This document shows positions 49,998 through 61,174 of a DNA stretch of 64,000 nt, one piece after another. The stretch spans positions 372,001 through 436,000 of the forward strand of contig NZ_JAIVAJ010000005.1 in NCBI RefSeq assembly GCF_020171725.1, read 5' to 3'. Position numbers and translations under genes: made by a program. The notes under the pieces are model-generated. The model did not search any database, was not told the origin of the DNA, and saw nothing but the letters and a program-made list of their open reading frames with translations. Numbering within the stretch: position 1 is the stretch's first letter; every line of letters starts with the position of its first letter. The stretch comes from Halobacillus litoralis (GTDB taxonomy: Bacteria > Bacillota > Bacilli > Bacillales > Halobacillaceae).

Positions 49998-51359
49998 TTA
50001 TGATTTTCCTAGTCTAGTGAAGTAATTGCCTATTGTCTCGATGCCCTTTTCGAAATTCTCTAAATGGAAGTGCTCGTTCGGGGCATGCAGATTCTCGGAT
50101 GGCAGTCCGAAGCCCATGAGGACGACCGGCGAGTTCAATACGCGGCCGAACACTTCGACGATCGGAATCGAGCCTCCTTCTTTCGGGAACAGAGGGCGGA
50201 CGCCGTAGACTTCTTCGTAAGCGTCGGCAGCAATTTGAAGCTTTTCGTTACTCGAATCCATCGCCACAGGATTCGCTTGAATGTATTTATGAAGAGATAC
50301 TCGTGTGCCTGTCGGCTGGTGTTTTTCGACGTGACGCTGGATCGCTTCATAAATGTGCGTTGGATTCTGGTCTCCTACAAGACGACAGCTGATTTTTGCA
50401 CTGGCTTCTTTCGGGACAATCGTTTTCAGTCCTTCGCCTTGGAAGCCGCCTGTGATGCCGTTCACTTCGAGTGTCGGGCGGATCCCGACACGTTCGTTGA
50501 AGGTGAATCCTTCCTCTCCATATAGATCATCAAGATCCAAATCACGCTTCGTACGTTCTTCGTCAAAAGGAATTTCGGCCACTTCTTCACGAAGGGCCTC
50601 GGTTAACTCCGGAACCCCGTCATAAAAACCGTCCACGGCAACTTGTCCATTTTCGTGCCTCATTGAATCAAGCAGCTGGACGAGGGCATGAATGGAGTTC
50701 GGCACCCCGCCACCGTACGTGCCTGAGTGAAGATCGGAATTGGCCGTCTTCACCTGCAGCTCCATCGCAAGGGCGCCACGCAGTGATGTACAGATCGCAG
50801 GCAATCCTTTTTCAATAAATGACGTATCACTGATGACGACCGCATCGTTTGAAAGCTTCTCTTCATTCTGTTCGATAAATGGAACAAGGTTCGGGCTTGC
50901 TACCTCTTCTTCCCCTTCGATGCAAAACTTCACGTTAACCGGAAGGGTTCCATTCTGTTTCATTAAAAGTTCCACCGCTTTGATATGAAGGAAGAGCTGT
51001 CCTTTGTCATCCGTCGCTCCCCGGGCAAAAATCTTACCGTCTCGGACGACAGGTTCGAATGGAGGCGTCTCCCACAAATCCAATGGATCCGCCGGCTGCA
51101 CATCATAGTGCCCATAGACGAGAACCGTCGGCTTGCCCTCTGCATGAAGCCAGTCTCCGTACACGATGGGGTGTCCTTCTGTCTCTATGATTTCAACATT
51201 CTCCATACCGATGCTCTTCAAGGACTCAGCAACCCAATTGGCTCCTGTCTGCACATCTCCCTTATGCTCAGATAAGGCCGAGATGCTCGGAATTCTCAGA
51301 AACTCAATGAGTTCTTCCAGCATTTGATCTCTATGTAACGCCACTAATTCTTTCATCAT
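49998..51359 (-). CDS. M20-family dipeptidase
   Basis: The 453-residue zinc peptidase has the M20 layout: VYGHYDVQPAD (His and Asp, metal 1), GATDDKGQ (bridging Asp), EGEEEV (catalytic base Glu and metal Glu) and a closing His near HAPNEHFHLENF. A lid domain of about 110 residues interrupts the catalytic domain. The pattern is that of cytosolic carnosinase-type dipeptidases (CNDP/YdfE group). ATG 51359 with AAGGAG is the start; upstream codons are open but without a site. It follows the 51388 gene by 28 bases. Substrate is unknown. Confidence 0.9.
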   Translation of the reverse strand: MMKELVALHRDQMLEELIEFLRIPSISALSEHKGDVQTGANWVAESLKSIGMENVEIIETEGHPIVYGDWLHAEGKPTVLVYGHYDVQPADPLDLWETPPFEPVVRDGKIFARGATDDKGQLFLHIKAVELLMKQNGTLPVNVKFCIEGEEEVASPNLVPFIEQNEEKLSNDAVVISDTSFIEKGLPAICTSLRGALAMELQVKTANSDLHSGTYGGGVPNSIHALVQLLDSMRHENGQVAVDGFYDGVPELTEALREEVAEIPFDEERTKRDLDLDDLYGEEGFTFNERVGIRPTLEVNGITGGFQGEGLKTIVPKEASAKISCRLVGDQNPTHIYEAIQRHVEKHQPTGTRVSLHKYIQANPVAMDSSNEKLQIAADAYEEVYGVRPLFPKEGGSIPIVEVFGRVLNSPVVLMGFGLPSENLHAPNEHFHLENFEKGIETIGNYFTRLGKS

Positions 51360-51387
51360 CCACACTCCTTTATTAAAAGTATAACAC

Positions 51388-52134
51388 TTACCTCTCCACA
51401 CCCGGGAGACTCCGCTCCACCGCCATCGGCTCCACCACGATCTGGTAGTCACGGTATCCTTTTTCATCTAATAGACCCCTTGCTGCCTCCTTCAGCTCCG
51501 GGCTCAGTGTGCGGTAGTCTTCTGATGAGCCCACAATCTGAATGATAAGCTGTCTTTCTGACTCTGTGACCCCGACATTAATGTTCGTGTACCCCGATTG
51601 ATTCAATCGATCGTAAACGAGTTCGTGAATCCGAGGAGCATCTTCCTGATCCGAAACCGTTGGCTGTGATAAATAGATCGATCCAACCATTAAAAACGCG
51701 ACCAGTGACGCGACAGCTCCAGCAATCTTATACACTTTCTTTTTAGTTTCAGCTCGGCGCAATCTGTCCTCCACGCGGAACAGGATTTCATCCACATCCT
51801 GTCCAGTGTCTTGTCCTTGTAACCATTGCTCTAATTGGGTCATCTTCTTCCGTTGTTCCTCTTCCAGAACAATTCCCTTTACTTCATCCTCAGAAAAATG
51901 CCATTCATGCACAATCTGAGTTTCAGAGAGGTGAATCATGTACGTAAGCAGCACCAGGACCTGCGCATCTTCATCGAGTTCTTGTCGTAGTCTGGGGTAA
52001 GGGTTTACTCCTTTTCTTGCAGCCTCTATGAGAATGTCTTCTATAATTTCTTTTGCTTTGACAGTGTCATAACCCAAACAAAGAACCAGTTGATACATCA
52101 ATCGAACATCGGTGCTTTGAATACCAAGCCTCAT
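51388..52134 (-). CDS. Membrane-anchored protein of unknown function
   Basis: The 248-residue protein has a soluble N-terminal half to about residue 130, a single membrane helix at about 138-156 (VYKIAGAVASLVAFLMVGSIYLS) and a C-terminal extracellular domain of about 90 residues. The acidic N-terminal part is followed by a basic stretch (RLRRAETKKK) just before the helix, so the N-terminus is cytosolic. The architecture resembles anti-sigma factors but no zinc-binding motif or ECF sigma gene is adjacent. I do not recognise a family. The start at 52134 has GGAGGG; it is in an operon with the dipeptidase. Confidence 0.7.
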   Translation of the reverse strand: MRLGIQSTDVRLMYQLVLCLGYDTVKAKEIIEDILIEAARKGVNPYPRLRQELDEDAQVLVLLTYMIHLSETQIVHEWHFSEDEVKGIVLEEEQRKKMTQLEQWLQGQDTGQDVDEILFRVEDRLRRAETKKKVYKIAGAVASLVAFLMVGSIYLSQPTVSDQEDAPRIHELVYDRLNQSGYTNINVGVTESERQLIIQIVGSSEDYRTLSPELKEAARGLLDEKGYRDYQIVVEPMAVERSLPGVER

Positions 52135-52195
52135 GACCATCCCTCCTGTTCTTCTATTCCTCCAACACCCTCAATCTATTCGATTTTGATAAAAG

Positions 52196-52227
52196 AAAAA
52201 CCCTTTGGCAGACCTACCAAAGGGTTT
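52196..52227 (-). terminator. Terminator of the glutamate synthase operon
   Basis: The stem AAACCCTTTGG / CCAAAGGGTTT has an 8-base loop and lies 13 bases after the gltD stop, with a T-run on the minus strand. Confidence 0.9.
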
Positions 52228-52239
52228 GATTTCAATCTA

Positions 52240-53727
52240 TTAAGGTAATTGAGTACTACCCATCAAGAAACGATCACATTCACGTGCAACGCCTCGTCCT
52301 TCGTTGATGGCCCACACAATCAAACTCTGACCGCGGCGCATGTCGCCTGCAGCGAACACACCGTCTAAGTTCGTTGTATATTTTTCAAATTGAGCAGCAA
52401 CGTTGGAACGGACGGTCGTTTCCACGCCCATTTTCTCGATCAAATCTTGTTCAGGTCCTTCGAAACCGATTGCCAGAAGCACAAGGTCTGCTTCCCATAC
52501 TTTCTCGGTTCCTGGGATTTCTGTACGTACTTTGTTGCCTTTTTCATCGTAAGAAAGGGCAACATCAATTGTATGCACTTCTTTAATTCTTCCGTTCTCA
52601 TCGCCTACGAATTTCTTCGTCATGACGGCATAAGCACGAGGGTCTTTCTCGAATTTCGCTTCTGCTTCTTTCTGACCGTACTCGACACGGTGAATGACCG
52701 GGTACTGCGGCCATGGGTTCACTTCGTTATCACGAGTGGAACCTTTTTTGTCGTAAATATCGAACTGGACAAGGCTCTTACATTCGTGACGCATCGAAGT
52801 AGCCATACAGTCCGTTCCAGTATCTCCTCCACCGATGACGATGACATTCTTGTCTTTGGCGCTAATGTAATCTCCATCCTGGTGGTTGGAATCAAGCAAG
52901 CTCTTCGTATTCGAGTGAAGGAAGTCCATCGCATAGTGGATACCTTTCAGGCTGCGGCCATCAACCCCGATGTTACGCGGCACTGTCGCTCCTCCACAAA
53001 GGATGACAGAATCGTATTCCTCCTGAAGACGGGAAACCGGGTAGTTACGTCCGACTTCTGTATTCGTCTGGAAACGAATGCCCTCTTCTTTCAAGATATT
53101 CACACGACGCTCTACAACGGAGTAAGGAAGCTTCATTTCAGGAATTCCGTACGTTAACAATCCGCCGACGCGGTCGTTACGTTCGTAAACGGTAACCGAG
53201 TGACCCGCTTTATTCAGCTGAGCTGCTGCAGCAAGTCCTGCCGGTCCTGAACCGACAACGGCGACCCGCTTACCTGTGCGGATTTCCGGAGGCTGCGGAA
53301 CGACCCAGCCTTCCTCGAACCCTTTTTCAATAATCGAACGCTCTACGCTGCGGATCGCAACGGCTGGTTCGTTGATTCCAAGAACACAAGCCCCTTCACA
53401 CGGTGCTGGACACGCAAAGCCCGTGAACTCAGGGAAGTTGTTCATTTCGTGTTCCTTCTCAAGGGCTTCTTTCCACCTGCCTTGATATACTAAGTCATTC
53501 CACTCTGGAATCAGGTGATAGACCGGACAGCCGGTTGTCACCCCATTAATCTCCATTCCGGAATGGCAAGTCGGAACGCCGCAGTCCATGCAGCGCGCTC
53601 CTTGCTTCTGTACTTCCTCATCCGAAAGGGGAAGTGTGTAGTCTTCCCAGTCTTGAACTCGCTGGGCCGGATCTCGTTCTTTGATCGCTTGACGTTCGTA
53701 CTCCATAAATCCAGTCGACTTTCCCAT
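52240..53727 (-). CDS. gltD: Glutamate synthase small subunit
   Basis: The 495-residue subunit (called GltB in B. subtilis naming) passes electrons from NADPH to the large subunit. N-terminal cysteine clusters (CMDCGVPTCHSG and CPAPCEGACVLG) bind 4Fe-4S centres. The FAD-binding motif is VAVVGSGPAGLAAA near residue 148, the NADPH-binding motif is VIVIGGGDTGTDC near 298, and the C-terminal GVFAAGDMRRGQSLIVWA holds the second FAD contact. AAGGAG precedes the ATG. It begins 20 bases after the large-subunit stop, so they are one operon. Its length is normal. Confidence 0.95.
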   Translation of the reverse strand: MGKSTGFMEYERQAIKERDPAQRVQDWEDYTLPLSDEEVQKQGARCMDCGVPTCHSGMEINGVTTGCPVYHLIPEWNDLVYQGRWKEALEKEHEMNNFPEFTGFACPAPCEGACVLGINEPAVAIRSVERSIIEKGFEEGWVVPQPPEIRTGKRVAVVGSGPAGLAAAAQLNKAGHSVTVYERNDRVGGLLTYGIPEMKLPYSVVERRVNILKEEGIRFQTNTEVGRNYPVSRLQEEYDSVILCGGATVPRNIGVDGRSLKGIHYAMDFLHSNTKSLLDSNHQDGDYISAKDKNVIVIGGGDTGTDCMATSMRHECKSLVQFDIYDKKGSTRDNEVNPWPQYPVIHRVEYGQKEAEAKFEKDPRAYAVMTKKFVGDENGRIKEVHTIDVALSYDEKGNKVRTEIPGTEKVWEADLVLLAIGFEGPEQDLIEKMGVETTVRSNVAAQFEKYTTNLDGVFAAGDMRRGQSLIVWAINEGRGVARECDRFLMGSTQLP

Positions 53728-53746
53728 ACAATCGCTCCTTCCGATG

Positions 53747-56700
53747 TTATTTCACGGTTTCAACCGGTTTGTTTCGCTCTTCAAATGCTGTCATTTCTGC
53801 ATCGAATTTACCTAAACCATCGTCCTTGAGACGCTGGATGCGTTCCTGCATCGCTAAGTAGTCACGCGGAATGACGCGGACGAATTTCTTGACGTATTCA
53901 TTCCATTGACCCAAGATACGCTGCCCCAGTGGACTGTTTGTGTATTCGACGTGTTTTTCTATCATGTTATAAAGGTCCTGCATCTCTTCACTGTCTGTCA
54001 GCTGTTGGAGATGGACAAGTTCCTTGTTGCATTTCGTATCAAATGACTGGCCGGTTTCATCCAGCACATAAGCTACGCCTCCGGACATACCGGCTGCAAA
54101 GTTACGTCCTGTGCCGCCAAGTACGACGACCTTACCACCTGTCATATATTCACACCCGTGATCTCCCACGCCTTCGACGACTACTTCTGCGCCACTGTTA
54201 CGCACACAGAAACGTTCTCCAGCAAGACCATTGATGTAAGCTTCTCCGGCAGATGCTCCGTAAAATGCCACGTTACCGATGATTGTGTTCTCTTCCGGCT
54301 TGAAGGAAGACCTCGGTGATGGATGAACGATGATCTTACCACCAGACAATCCTTTTCCGACGTAATCATTGGAATCTCCGACAAGACGCAGCGTCATCCC
54401 TTTAGGAATGAAGGCTCCGAAGCTTTGACCGGCAGAACCTTTGAACTTCAAGTTGATCGTATCCTCAGGAAGTCCTTTTTCACCCCAACGGCGGGTAATT
54501 TCGCTTCCGAGAATCGTCCCCGTTACACGGTGAATGTTACGGATCGAGCCTGTGCTTTCCACACGCTCTCCTGTTTCGATGGCGTTTTTGCAAAGCGGGA
54601 TCAGCTCTTCTACGTCCAACGTCTTATCTAAGCCGTGGTCCTGTTTACGTGTCGCATAGCGGCCGTAATCTGCTGGTACATCAGGCTGATAAAGCAAGGC
54701 TGAGAGGTCGACCCCTTTGGCCTTCCAATGATCGACGGCATCGTTTGCTTCCAACACGTCCGTACGACCAATCATTTCGTTCACCGTACGGAACCCAAGT
54801 TCAGCCATCAGCTCACGCGCTTCTTGTGCGATGAATCGCATGAAGTTCTCAAGGTGATCGGCTTCGCCTGTGAATTTCTTACGCAGCTCCGGATCCTGTG
54901 TCGCGACTCCAACCGGGCAAGTGTTCAAGTGGCAGACACGCATCATGACGCATCCCAGAACAACGAGTGGTGCAGTGGAGAAACCATATTCTTCTGCGCC
55001 AAGTAATGAAGCGACTACGACGTCACGGCCTGTCATCATCTTCCCGTCTGTCTCTACGACGATTCGGTCACGAAGACGGTCCAGGACAAGGGTCTGGTGC
55101 GTCTCGGCTAAGCCGATTTCCCAAGGTAGACCCGTGTGCTTAATACTTGTACGCGGAGCAGCACCTGTACCTCCGTCATATCCACTGATCAGTACCAGAT
55201 CTGCGCGTCCCTTCGCAACACCTGCGGCAATGGTTCCGACACCGACAGCTGATACCAATTTAACCGAAATACGCGCTTTCGGATTGGCGTTTTTCAAGTT
55301 ATAGATCAATTCAGCCAAGTCCTCAATCGAATAAATATCGTGGTGAGGAGGTGGTGAGATCAGTTCTACACCAGGTGTAGAGCCACGGACTTCCGCTACC
55401 CATGGGTACACTTTCTTACCAGGAAGGTGTCCACCTTCACCAGGTTTCGCCCCTTGCGCCACTTTAATTTGAATTTCATCTGCGTTCACAAGGTAGTGAC
55501 TGGATACACCGAAACGACCTGAAGCTACCTGTTTGATGGCACTGCGCTTCGAGTCTCCGTTCTCTTCCGGTGTGAAACGGCTCGCATCTTCCCCACCTTC
55601 ACCGGAGTTACTTCGGCCACCGATTCGGTTCATCGCAACAGCCAGTGCTTCGTGTGCTTCCTGACTGATTGAACCGTACGACATCGCACCCGTTTTAAAA
55701 CGGCGGGTAATGTCTTCAATCGGTTCTACTTCTTCTATAGGAATAGATGGACGTTTCTTGAACTTAAGCAGGCCTCTTAAAGACTGAAGGTTCTGCTTCT
55801 CGTCTGTCAGCATCTTCGAATACGATTTGAAAAGATCATAGTCGTTGCTTCGGCAAGCGTGCTGAAGCGTCGCAATCGTTTGTGGATTGTATTGGTGATC
55901 TTCTCCGTTTTTACGGTACTGATAGTCGTCTCCAGCTTCCAGCGTACGGTTCCCGCCACGTGTTTTGCTGAACGCCACTTCATGACGCATCAAGACTTCT
56001 TTTTCAATAATGTCGAGACCTATACCACCGAGTCGGGATGATGTACGAGTGAAGTACTGGTCAATGACATCCTGACGAATACCGACAGCTTCAAAGATCT
56101 GCGCACCGCGGTAACTTTGAATCGTGGATATCCCCATCTTCGAAAGAACTTTAATGATTCCGTCTGTCGCCGCTTTTACATACGTATCGACAGCCTCTTC
56201 AAGCGATTCGACCGGCAGATTTCCAAGGTTGATCTGCTCACGGAACGTTTCATAAGCAAGATAAGGGTTGATCCCCTCTGCCCCGTACCCAAGAAGCGTA
56301 GCGAAGTGATGTACTTCCCTTGCTTCTCCTGATTCGATCAGGATGCTTACTTTCGTACGCGTTCCCTGACGAATGAGGTGGTGGTGCAGGCCGGAAACCG
56401 CAAGTAGAGCTGGAATGCCAGCCTTATCTTTGCTGACGCCACGGTCTGAAAGAATCAGGAGTACCGAATCGTCTTCAATTGCCTTGTCGGCTTCTTCACA
56501 AATTCGATCCATAGCCGGCTTCAGCTGATTTTCTTCAGCATCAAATAAAGTAGAGATGGTAACGGCTTTAAATCCATCGATATTCTGCTGACGCAGCTTC
56601 TCAAGCTCCTCGTTTTTCAGTACAGGCGTCTGCAATCGAATCTGACGACAGCTTTCAGGCTTCGGATCTACTAAATTGCCCTCTGCTCCGATTGTCGTTT

Positions 56701-58327
56701 CGACCATCGTGATGAGCTTTTCACGGATGGCATCGATCGGCGGGTTCGTTACTTGGGCGAAGAGCTGCTTGAAGTAGCTGTATAAAAGCTGAGGCTTTTT
56801 AGACAGTACAGCAAGTGGAGAATCGTATCCCATTGAACCGACAGGGTCTTTCTTATCTGTAACCATCGGCATCAAAATACGGTTCAGTTCTTCAGTCGTA
56901 TAGCCGAACGCAAGCTGCTGCTCTACCAGATCTTCGGCAGGACGGAATGTTTCGTCTGCTTCCGGCAGATCACCAAGTTCAAACTTGTTATCTTCCAACC
57001 AGTCATCGTATGGATGCTCACGTGCAATCTGCAACTTGATTTCTTCATCTGGAATGATCTTGCCCTGCTCTAAGTCGACAAGGAGCATCTTCCCAGGGTG
57101 AAGGCGGTCTTTATATAGAATGTCATCGGCAAAGATATCAAGCGCTCCTACTTCTGAGCCAAGCACAATCATGCCGTCTTTTGTTACATAATAACGAGCG
57201 GGTCTCAGACCATTTCGGTCAAGACAAGCACCGATTTGTTTACCATTTGTATAAGCCAGTGCTGCCGGTCCATCCCACGGCTCCATAAGACAACTGTGAT
57301 ATTCGTAGAAGTTCTTCTTGTCTTCTTGGATCGTTTCATCGTTCGACCAAGGCTCCGGCACCATCATCATAGCCGTGTGCGAAAGCGAACGACCAGAGAG
57401 GTGAAGAAATTCAAAGGCATTATCAAACATAGAAGAATCACTACCGTTGTCATCAATGACAGGCAGAATCTTCTTCAAATCTTCCTCGCTGAAGTATTCA
57501 GATGAGCAAAGCTCCTGGCGTGCTCTCATCCAGTTTACATTGCCTCGTAATGTATTAAATTCACCATTATGAATCGTATAACGGTTCGGGTGTGACCGTT
57601 TCCAGCTCGGGAAAGTGTTTGTACTAAAACGGGAGTGCACTAAAGCGAGGGCCGTTTTAAAGTCCGGGTGATTTAGATCAATATAGAAGGAATCCAATTG
57701 CTCCGGAATCAACATCCCTTTGTAGACAATCGTTGATGTCGACAAGCTGCAAATATAAAAATCATCGTACCCATCTTGATTTGAAATTTCCTGTTCTGCG
57801 CGTTTGCGGATAATGTATAAACGACGTTCAAGCTCCATTTGCGTGTTCACATTTTCAGATGGAGCAATAAACGCCTGACGGATGAAAGGCTTCGTTTTCT
57901 TCGCATCGTTACCGACGAACGAATCGTTGATCGGTACTGTACGCCAGCCGAGGAACTTCTGTCCTTCTTCCTCTACGATGTTCTCAAACAATCGCTTGCA
58001 ATCCATTCTTGTGTCATGATCTTCAGGCAGGAAGACCATTCCGACGCCATATTCCCCTTCTTCGGGAATCTCTATATCTTCTTTCTCACATTGGTTTTTA
58101 AAAAAGCGGTGTGGGATCTGAGTTAGAATCCCTGCCCCGTCCCCTGTACTGATGTCGGCGGATTGTCCACCGCGGTGCTCCAAGTTACAAAGGATCGTAA
58201 CGGCATTTTCTACAATGCTGTGTGACTTCGTTCCATCAATATTGGCAAGTACACCAATTCCACATGCTTCGTGTTCTTGATCAGGATGATACAATCCCTG
58301 AGGAACTGGATATCCGTGTTTCTGCAT
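53747..58327 (-). CDS. gltB: Glutamate synthase large subunit
   Basis: The 1526-residue subunit (GltA in B. subtilis naming) makes two glutamates from glutamine and 2-oxoglutarate. Cys22 in HEACGIG is the amidotransferase nucleophile, exposed after removal of the propeptide. The FMN domain lies from about 850 with [11 protein letters not shown] and [23 protein letters not shown], which also carries the 3Fe-4S cysteines, and the C-terminal beta-helix domain has the repeated GGxxxV pattern. The ATG at 58327 is better spaced from AGGGGGA than the ATG at 58333. The upstream 320 bases hold the promoter region; TATAAT at 58373-58378 has no good minus-35, as in activator-dependent gltA promoters. 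Confidence 0.95.
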   Translation of the reverse strand: MQKHGYPVPQGLYHPDQEHEACGIGVLANIDGTKSHSIVENAVTILCNLEHRGGQSADISTGDGAGILTQIPHRFFKNQCEKEDIEIPEEGEYGVGMVFLPEDHDTRMDCKRLFENIVEEEGQKFLGWRTVPINDSFVGNDAKKTKPFIRQAFIAPSENVNTQMELERRLYIIRKRAEQEISNQDGYDDFYICSLSTSTIVYKGMLIPEQLDSFYIDLNHPDFKTALALVHSRFSTNTFPSWKRSHPNRYTIHNGEFNTLRGNVNWMRARQELCSSEYFSEEDLKKILPVIDDNGSDSSMFDNAFEFLHLSGRSLSHTAMMMVPEPWSNDETIQEDKKNFYEYHSCLMEPWDGPAALAYTNGKQIGACLDRNGLRPARYYVTKDGMIVLGSEVGALDIFADDILYKDRLHPGKMLLVDLEQGKIIPDEEIKLQIAREHPYDDWLEDNKFELGDLPEADETFRPAEDLVEQQLAFGYTTEELNRILMPMVTDKKDPVGSMGYDSPLAVLSKKPQLLYSYFKQLFAQVTNPPIDAIREKLITMVETTIGAEGNLVDPKPESCRQIRLQTPVLKNEELEKLRQQNIDGFKAVTISTLFDAEENQLKPAMDRICEEADKAIEDDSVLLILSDRGVSKDKAGIPALLAVSGLHHHLIRQGTRTKVSILIESGEAREVHHFATLLGYGAEGINPYLAYETFREQINLGNLPVESLEEAVDTYVKAATDGIIKVLSKMGISTIQSYRGAQIFEAVGIRQDVIDQYFTRTSSRLGGIGLDIIEKEVLMRHEVAFSKTRGGNRTLEAGDDYQYRKNGEDHQYNPQTIATLQHACRSNDYDLFKSYSKMLTDEKQNLQSLRGLLKFKKRPSIPIEEVEPIEDITRRFKTGAMSYGSISQEAHEALAVAMNRIGGRSNSGEGGEDASRFTPEENGDSKRSAIKQVASGRFGVSSHYLVNADEIQIKVAQGAKPGEGGHLPGKKVYPWVAEVRGSTPGVELISPPPHHDIYSIEDLAELIYNLKNANPKARISVKLVSAVGVGTIAAGVAKGRADLVLISGYDGGTGAAPRTSIKHTGLPWEIGLAETHQTLVLDRLRDRIVVETDGKMMTGRDVVVASLLGAEEYGFSTAPLVVLGCVMMRVCHLNTCPVGVATQDPELRKKFTGEADHLENFMRFIAQEARELMAELGFRTVNEMIGRTDVLEANDAVDHWKAKGVDLSALLYQPDVPADYGRYATRKQDHGLDKTLDVEELIPLCKNAIETGERVESTGSIRNIHRVTGTILGSEITRRWGEKGLPEDTINLKFKGSAGQSFGAFIPKGMTLRLVGDSNDYVGKGLSGGKIIVHPSPRSSFKPEENTIIGNVAFYGASAGEAYINGLAGERFCVRNSGAEVVVEGVGDHGCEYMTGGKVVVLGGTGRNFAAGMSGGVAYVLDETGQSFDTKCNKELVHLQQLTDSEEMQDLYNMIEKHVEYTNSPLGQRILGQWNEYVKKFVRVIPRDYLAMQERIQRLKDDGLGKFDAEMTAFEERNKPVETVK

Positions 58328-58620
58328 AATCATTCCCCCTAGCAGTCTAGTCTTTCAAGGTTGCATACAAAAATTATAAAATTCCGTCTTTTCAGTTTTT
58401 TACTAGTATATCACGAAAAAACCATGTAATCACGCCTCTCATGCGCTTGAGAAAGATTATCCGCGCCCTCTACAAACACCAAAACGCTTATAAATCGACC
58501 ATGTAAGCGCCATCAATAAACGTTAAACTTTTTTGAAAATTTTCTACTGAATCAATCGTAACGCATCGAATTATGTATAAAATAATAGTTTTGATGAATG
58601 AATATGCAACTGAATAATAG

Positions 58621-58650
58621 AAAAACTCCCCTGAAAAACAGGGAAGTTTA
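58621..58650 (-). terminator. Terminator of the YihY/BrkB gene
   Basis: The stem AAACTTCCCTG / CAGGGGAGTTT with a 5-base A loop (one G-U pair) ends in TTTT on the minus strand and touches the stop codon at 58652. Confidence 0.85.
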
Positions 58651-58651
58651 T

Positions 58652-59488
58652 TTAAGCCGTCTTTCTTTTTTCATCGGATTTCTTACGGTGATGAATGACA
58701 TTGAGTTCCGCCCCGATCATTAGAATCATCCCCGTCAGGAAGAACCAAAGCATGAGCACAATGATTCCACCCAGGCTTCCGTAAGTCGCCGAGTAGTTTC
58801 CGAAGTTACTGACATAGAAAGAAAAGGCAAGGGAAATCAACTGCCAAAGCACGGCCGTCAATATCGCACCAGGCCATATATGTTTGAAGGGAATCGACTT
58901 ATTCGGTGCAAATCGATAGAGGGACAGTAATATTGCCCCCATGACGAGCACACTGATCACCCAGCGTAACAACTGAAATAAAATGACCGTCTGAGAAGGA
59001 AGGTTCACCGTACGATTAATGAAATCTATGATGACATCTCCGAACACCGGTAACGCCAACGCCACAACAATCGCGACAATCATCCCTAAAGTCAGACCAA
59101 TAGATAGGAGTCGAACTTTAATAAAGGAACGTGTTTCCTCCACGTGATAGGCGAGATTGGCAGATTGAATGAAAGCATTGATTCCACTCGATGCGGACCA
59201 GATCGTACCGAGGATTCCGATCGTTAGCAATCCGCCTTTCGGTTCCTCGACGAGGGAGACGATATTCTCCCTGAAGATTTCAGCGGTTTCTGCCGGTATC
59301 ACATTGCTGAGAGCATTGATTGCCGTCTCCGCTTCAATATTCATATATGGCAGAATAGACAATAACAAAATAAGCATCGGAACAACGGCAAGCAAATAAT
59401 AATAGGCCTGTGCTGCCCCAAGCAGAGGGATATTATCTTTTTGGAATTCCGCGAACACCTCTTTTGCGTAATCAACCACTTTATTCAA
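58652..59488 (-). CDS. YihY/BrkB-family membrane protein
   Basis: The 278-residue protein has six membrane helices with the YihY signature: FQKDNIPLLGAAQAYYYLLAVVPMLILLLSI near the N-terminus, GILGTIWSASSGINAFIQSANLAY, and a final YGSLGGIIVLMLWFFLTG helix. The family was once called ribonuclease BN; it is a membrane protein of unknown role. The TTG at 59488 is placed 9 bases after GGGAAGG, whereas the ATG at 59497 directly abuts it, so TTG is preferred. It is monocistronic. Confidence 0.88.
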   Translation of the reverse strand: MNKVVDYAKEVFAEFQKDNIPLLGAAQAYYYLLAVVPMLILLLSILPYMNIEAETAINALSNVIPAETAEIFRENIVSLVEEPKGGLLTIGILGTIWSASSGINAFIQSANLAYHVEETRSFIKVRLLSIGLTLGMIVAIVVALALPVFGDVIIDFINRTVNLPSQTVILFQLLRWVISVLVMGAILLSLYRFAPNKSIPFKHIWPGAILTAVLWQLISLAFSFYVSNFGNYSATYGSLGGIIVLMLWFFLTGMILMIGAELNVIHHRKKSDEKRKTA

Positions 59489-59584
59489 AAAAACCATCCT
59501 TCCCTGTCTCCATCTCTACTTTTCTATCCCCTTTTTGTTCCCCCTTTAAGCATAGATCGGAACATTTTCAAATCCCCTATAGAA

Positions 59585-59622
59585 AACCCGGATGACGCAT
59601 CGATGCATCACCCGGGTTTATT
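59585..59622 (-). terminator. Terminator of the flavoprotein oxidase gene
   Basis: A 17-bp stem AACCCGGATGACGCATC / GATGCATCACCCGGGTT with two wobble or mismatched pairs has TTTT after it on the minus strand. It lies 8 bases after the stop codon at 59630. Confidence 0.75.
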
Positions 59623-59629
59623 ATATATT

Positions 59630-61003
59630 CTACTTACTATGAACAGATGACGGGCGGATATTATGATTCATTCGAAAAACATTATGAGGGTCATACTTCT
59701 GTTTCAACTCAAGCAGCTGTTCATAATTATCAGCATACGTTTTGCGAATCACGTGGTCTTCTGGATCAATCCCATTCAGATAGGCCGCTCCGTTAAAAGA
59801 GATCGGAGAGAACTTCTCGTAGAACGCTTCGATCCATTTGGCACAAGCTTCCTCCTGCTCGTCTTCATACATGATGTCCAGTAACAGAACATAACGGGCA
59901 TCACGAATGGCAAAGGCATTGTCATCCGCAGGGATCCGGTTCATTTTTCCGTGTGTTTCCCATAACTGAAGCATCAAGTGGCCGGGGGCGATTTCTTTTT
60001 CTTTCAGGATACTCTGCCAGTTCTCTGGTGATAGTTCCGAAAAGAACAGGGAACTTCCTTTAAAGTTAGCCTGCTTAGGTACCATGGCATCCAGTTTTGA
60101 TTGGAGCTGTGTATAAGGAACGACGCCTGATTGATCAGCAATCGGCACCGCCAGCTCACGCAATGGTTGGATCACTCTTTTCCCTTCTTCCACTTCACCA
60201 GCGTACATCCCTGCTACAATCATGACAGGTTTAAAGTGAAGGAATTCCGGGAGTTCTGGTAATGGAGGCAGATCCATCACGGTCACATTCAAGCTGATTT
60301 CATCAGGTGCGGTTTCCACAAACTGATCCAACTGTTGATAAATCTGATCGGCATCCTTCAAATCATACATCACATCAAGCGCCAAGACATTCGGTCCAAC
60401 ATCATGGAGACGAAATTCAAATTCAGTCACGACGCCAAAGTTACCTCCACCGCCACGGATCGCCCAGAAAAGATCCGAGTATTCATTCTCACTTACTTCG
60501 AGAACGGATCCATCTGCTGTTACGACTTTCGCTGCAGAGATGTTATCACACGAAAGCCCGTACTTTGCACGCAGATATCCTAAACCTCCCGCTAAAGCCA
60601 AACCGCCGATCCCGGTTTCTGAAACGGTTCCCGTCGGGGTTGCCAGGCCGAACTTCTGTGTTTCCGCATCGACATCAGACAGAAGCGCACCACCACCGAC
60701 TTTAGCGGTCTTAGATTCCTCATCTACCGTGACGTGCCTCATTTCTGACAAGTCAATGAGCAGCCCACCTTCTGTCAGAGATGTACCACTCACATGGTGA
60801 CCACCACCGCGGACAGAAATCTGCATGGCGTGTTCGTTGGCAAACTTTACAGCTTTTGATACGTCCCGCTCGTCCTTACACACCGCAATCGCGGCTGGCT
60901 GTTTTTTTACCGCCGCATTAAAAATCGCACGCGTCTCTTCGTAATTGGGGTGCCCGGGCAGAACGACTTTTCCGCTCATTTCGGATTGTAGTTGTTCAAA
61001 CAA
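59630..61003 (-). CDS. FAD-linked oxidase of the berberine-bridge type
   Basis: The 457-residue protein has a PCMH FAD-binding fold (about 35-205) and a BBE domain at the C-terminus (VFRMNHNI). His69 in RGGGHHVSG and Cys152 in GLSCDN are at the positions that bind FAD by two covalent links in 6-S-cysteinyl, 8-alpha-histidyl oxidases. The family (YgaK/YvdP in B. subtilis) includes sugar and alkaloid oxidases; substrate here is unknown. The start is TTG 61003 with AAAGGAG 10 bases upstream. It stands alone. Confidence 0.9.
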   Translation of the reverse strand: MFEQLQSEMSGKVVLPGHPNYEETRAIFNAAVKKQPAAIAVCKDERDVSKAVKFANEHAMQISVRGGGHHVSGTSLTEGGLLIDLSEMRHVTVDEESKTAKVGGGALLSDVDAETQKFGLATPTGTVSETGIGGLALAGGLGYLRAKYGLSCDNISAAKVVTADGSVLEVSENEYSDLFWAIRGGGGNFGVVTEFEFRLHDVGPNVLALDVMYDLKDADQIYQQLDQFVETAPDEISLNVTVMDLPPLPELPEFLHFKPVMIVAGMYAGEVEEGKRVIQPLRELAVPIADQSGVVPYTQLQSKLDAMVPKQANFKGSSLFFSELSPENWQSILKEKEIAPGHLMLQLWETHGKMNRIPADDNAFAIRDARYVLLLDIMYEDEQEEACAKWIEAFYEKFSPISFNGAAYLNGIDPEDHVIRKTYADNYEQLLELKQKYDPHNVFRMNHNIRPSSVHSK

Positions 61004-61142
61004 TGTTTCACCACTCCTTTTTAAATCTCATTTCATATGTATAGTCCCAATCATAGAACTAAATACCTATATTACAATTTTCTTACAATCGTGACAAGGC
61101 AAAATCCTATACTTAAAATTTATTTTATATTGAGCACAAATG

Positions 61143-61169
61143 AAAACACCTAAGGGATCCCCTTAGGTG
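61143..61169 (-). terminator. Terminator of the glgP-GH13 operon
   Basis: The stem CACCTAAGGG / CCCTTAGGTG with a 3-base loop is followed on the minus strand by TTTTC, immediately beyond the stop codon at 61175. Confidence 0.85.
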
Positions 61170-61174
61170 CTGCC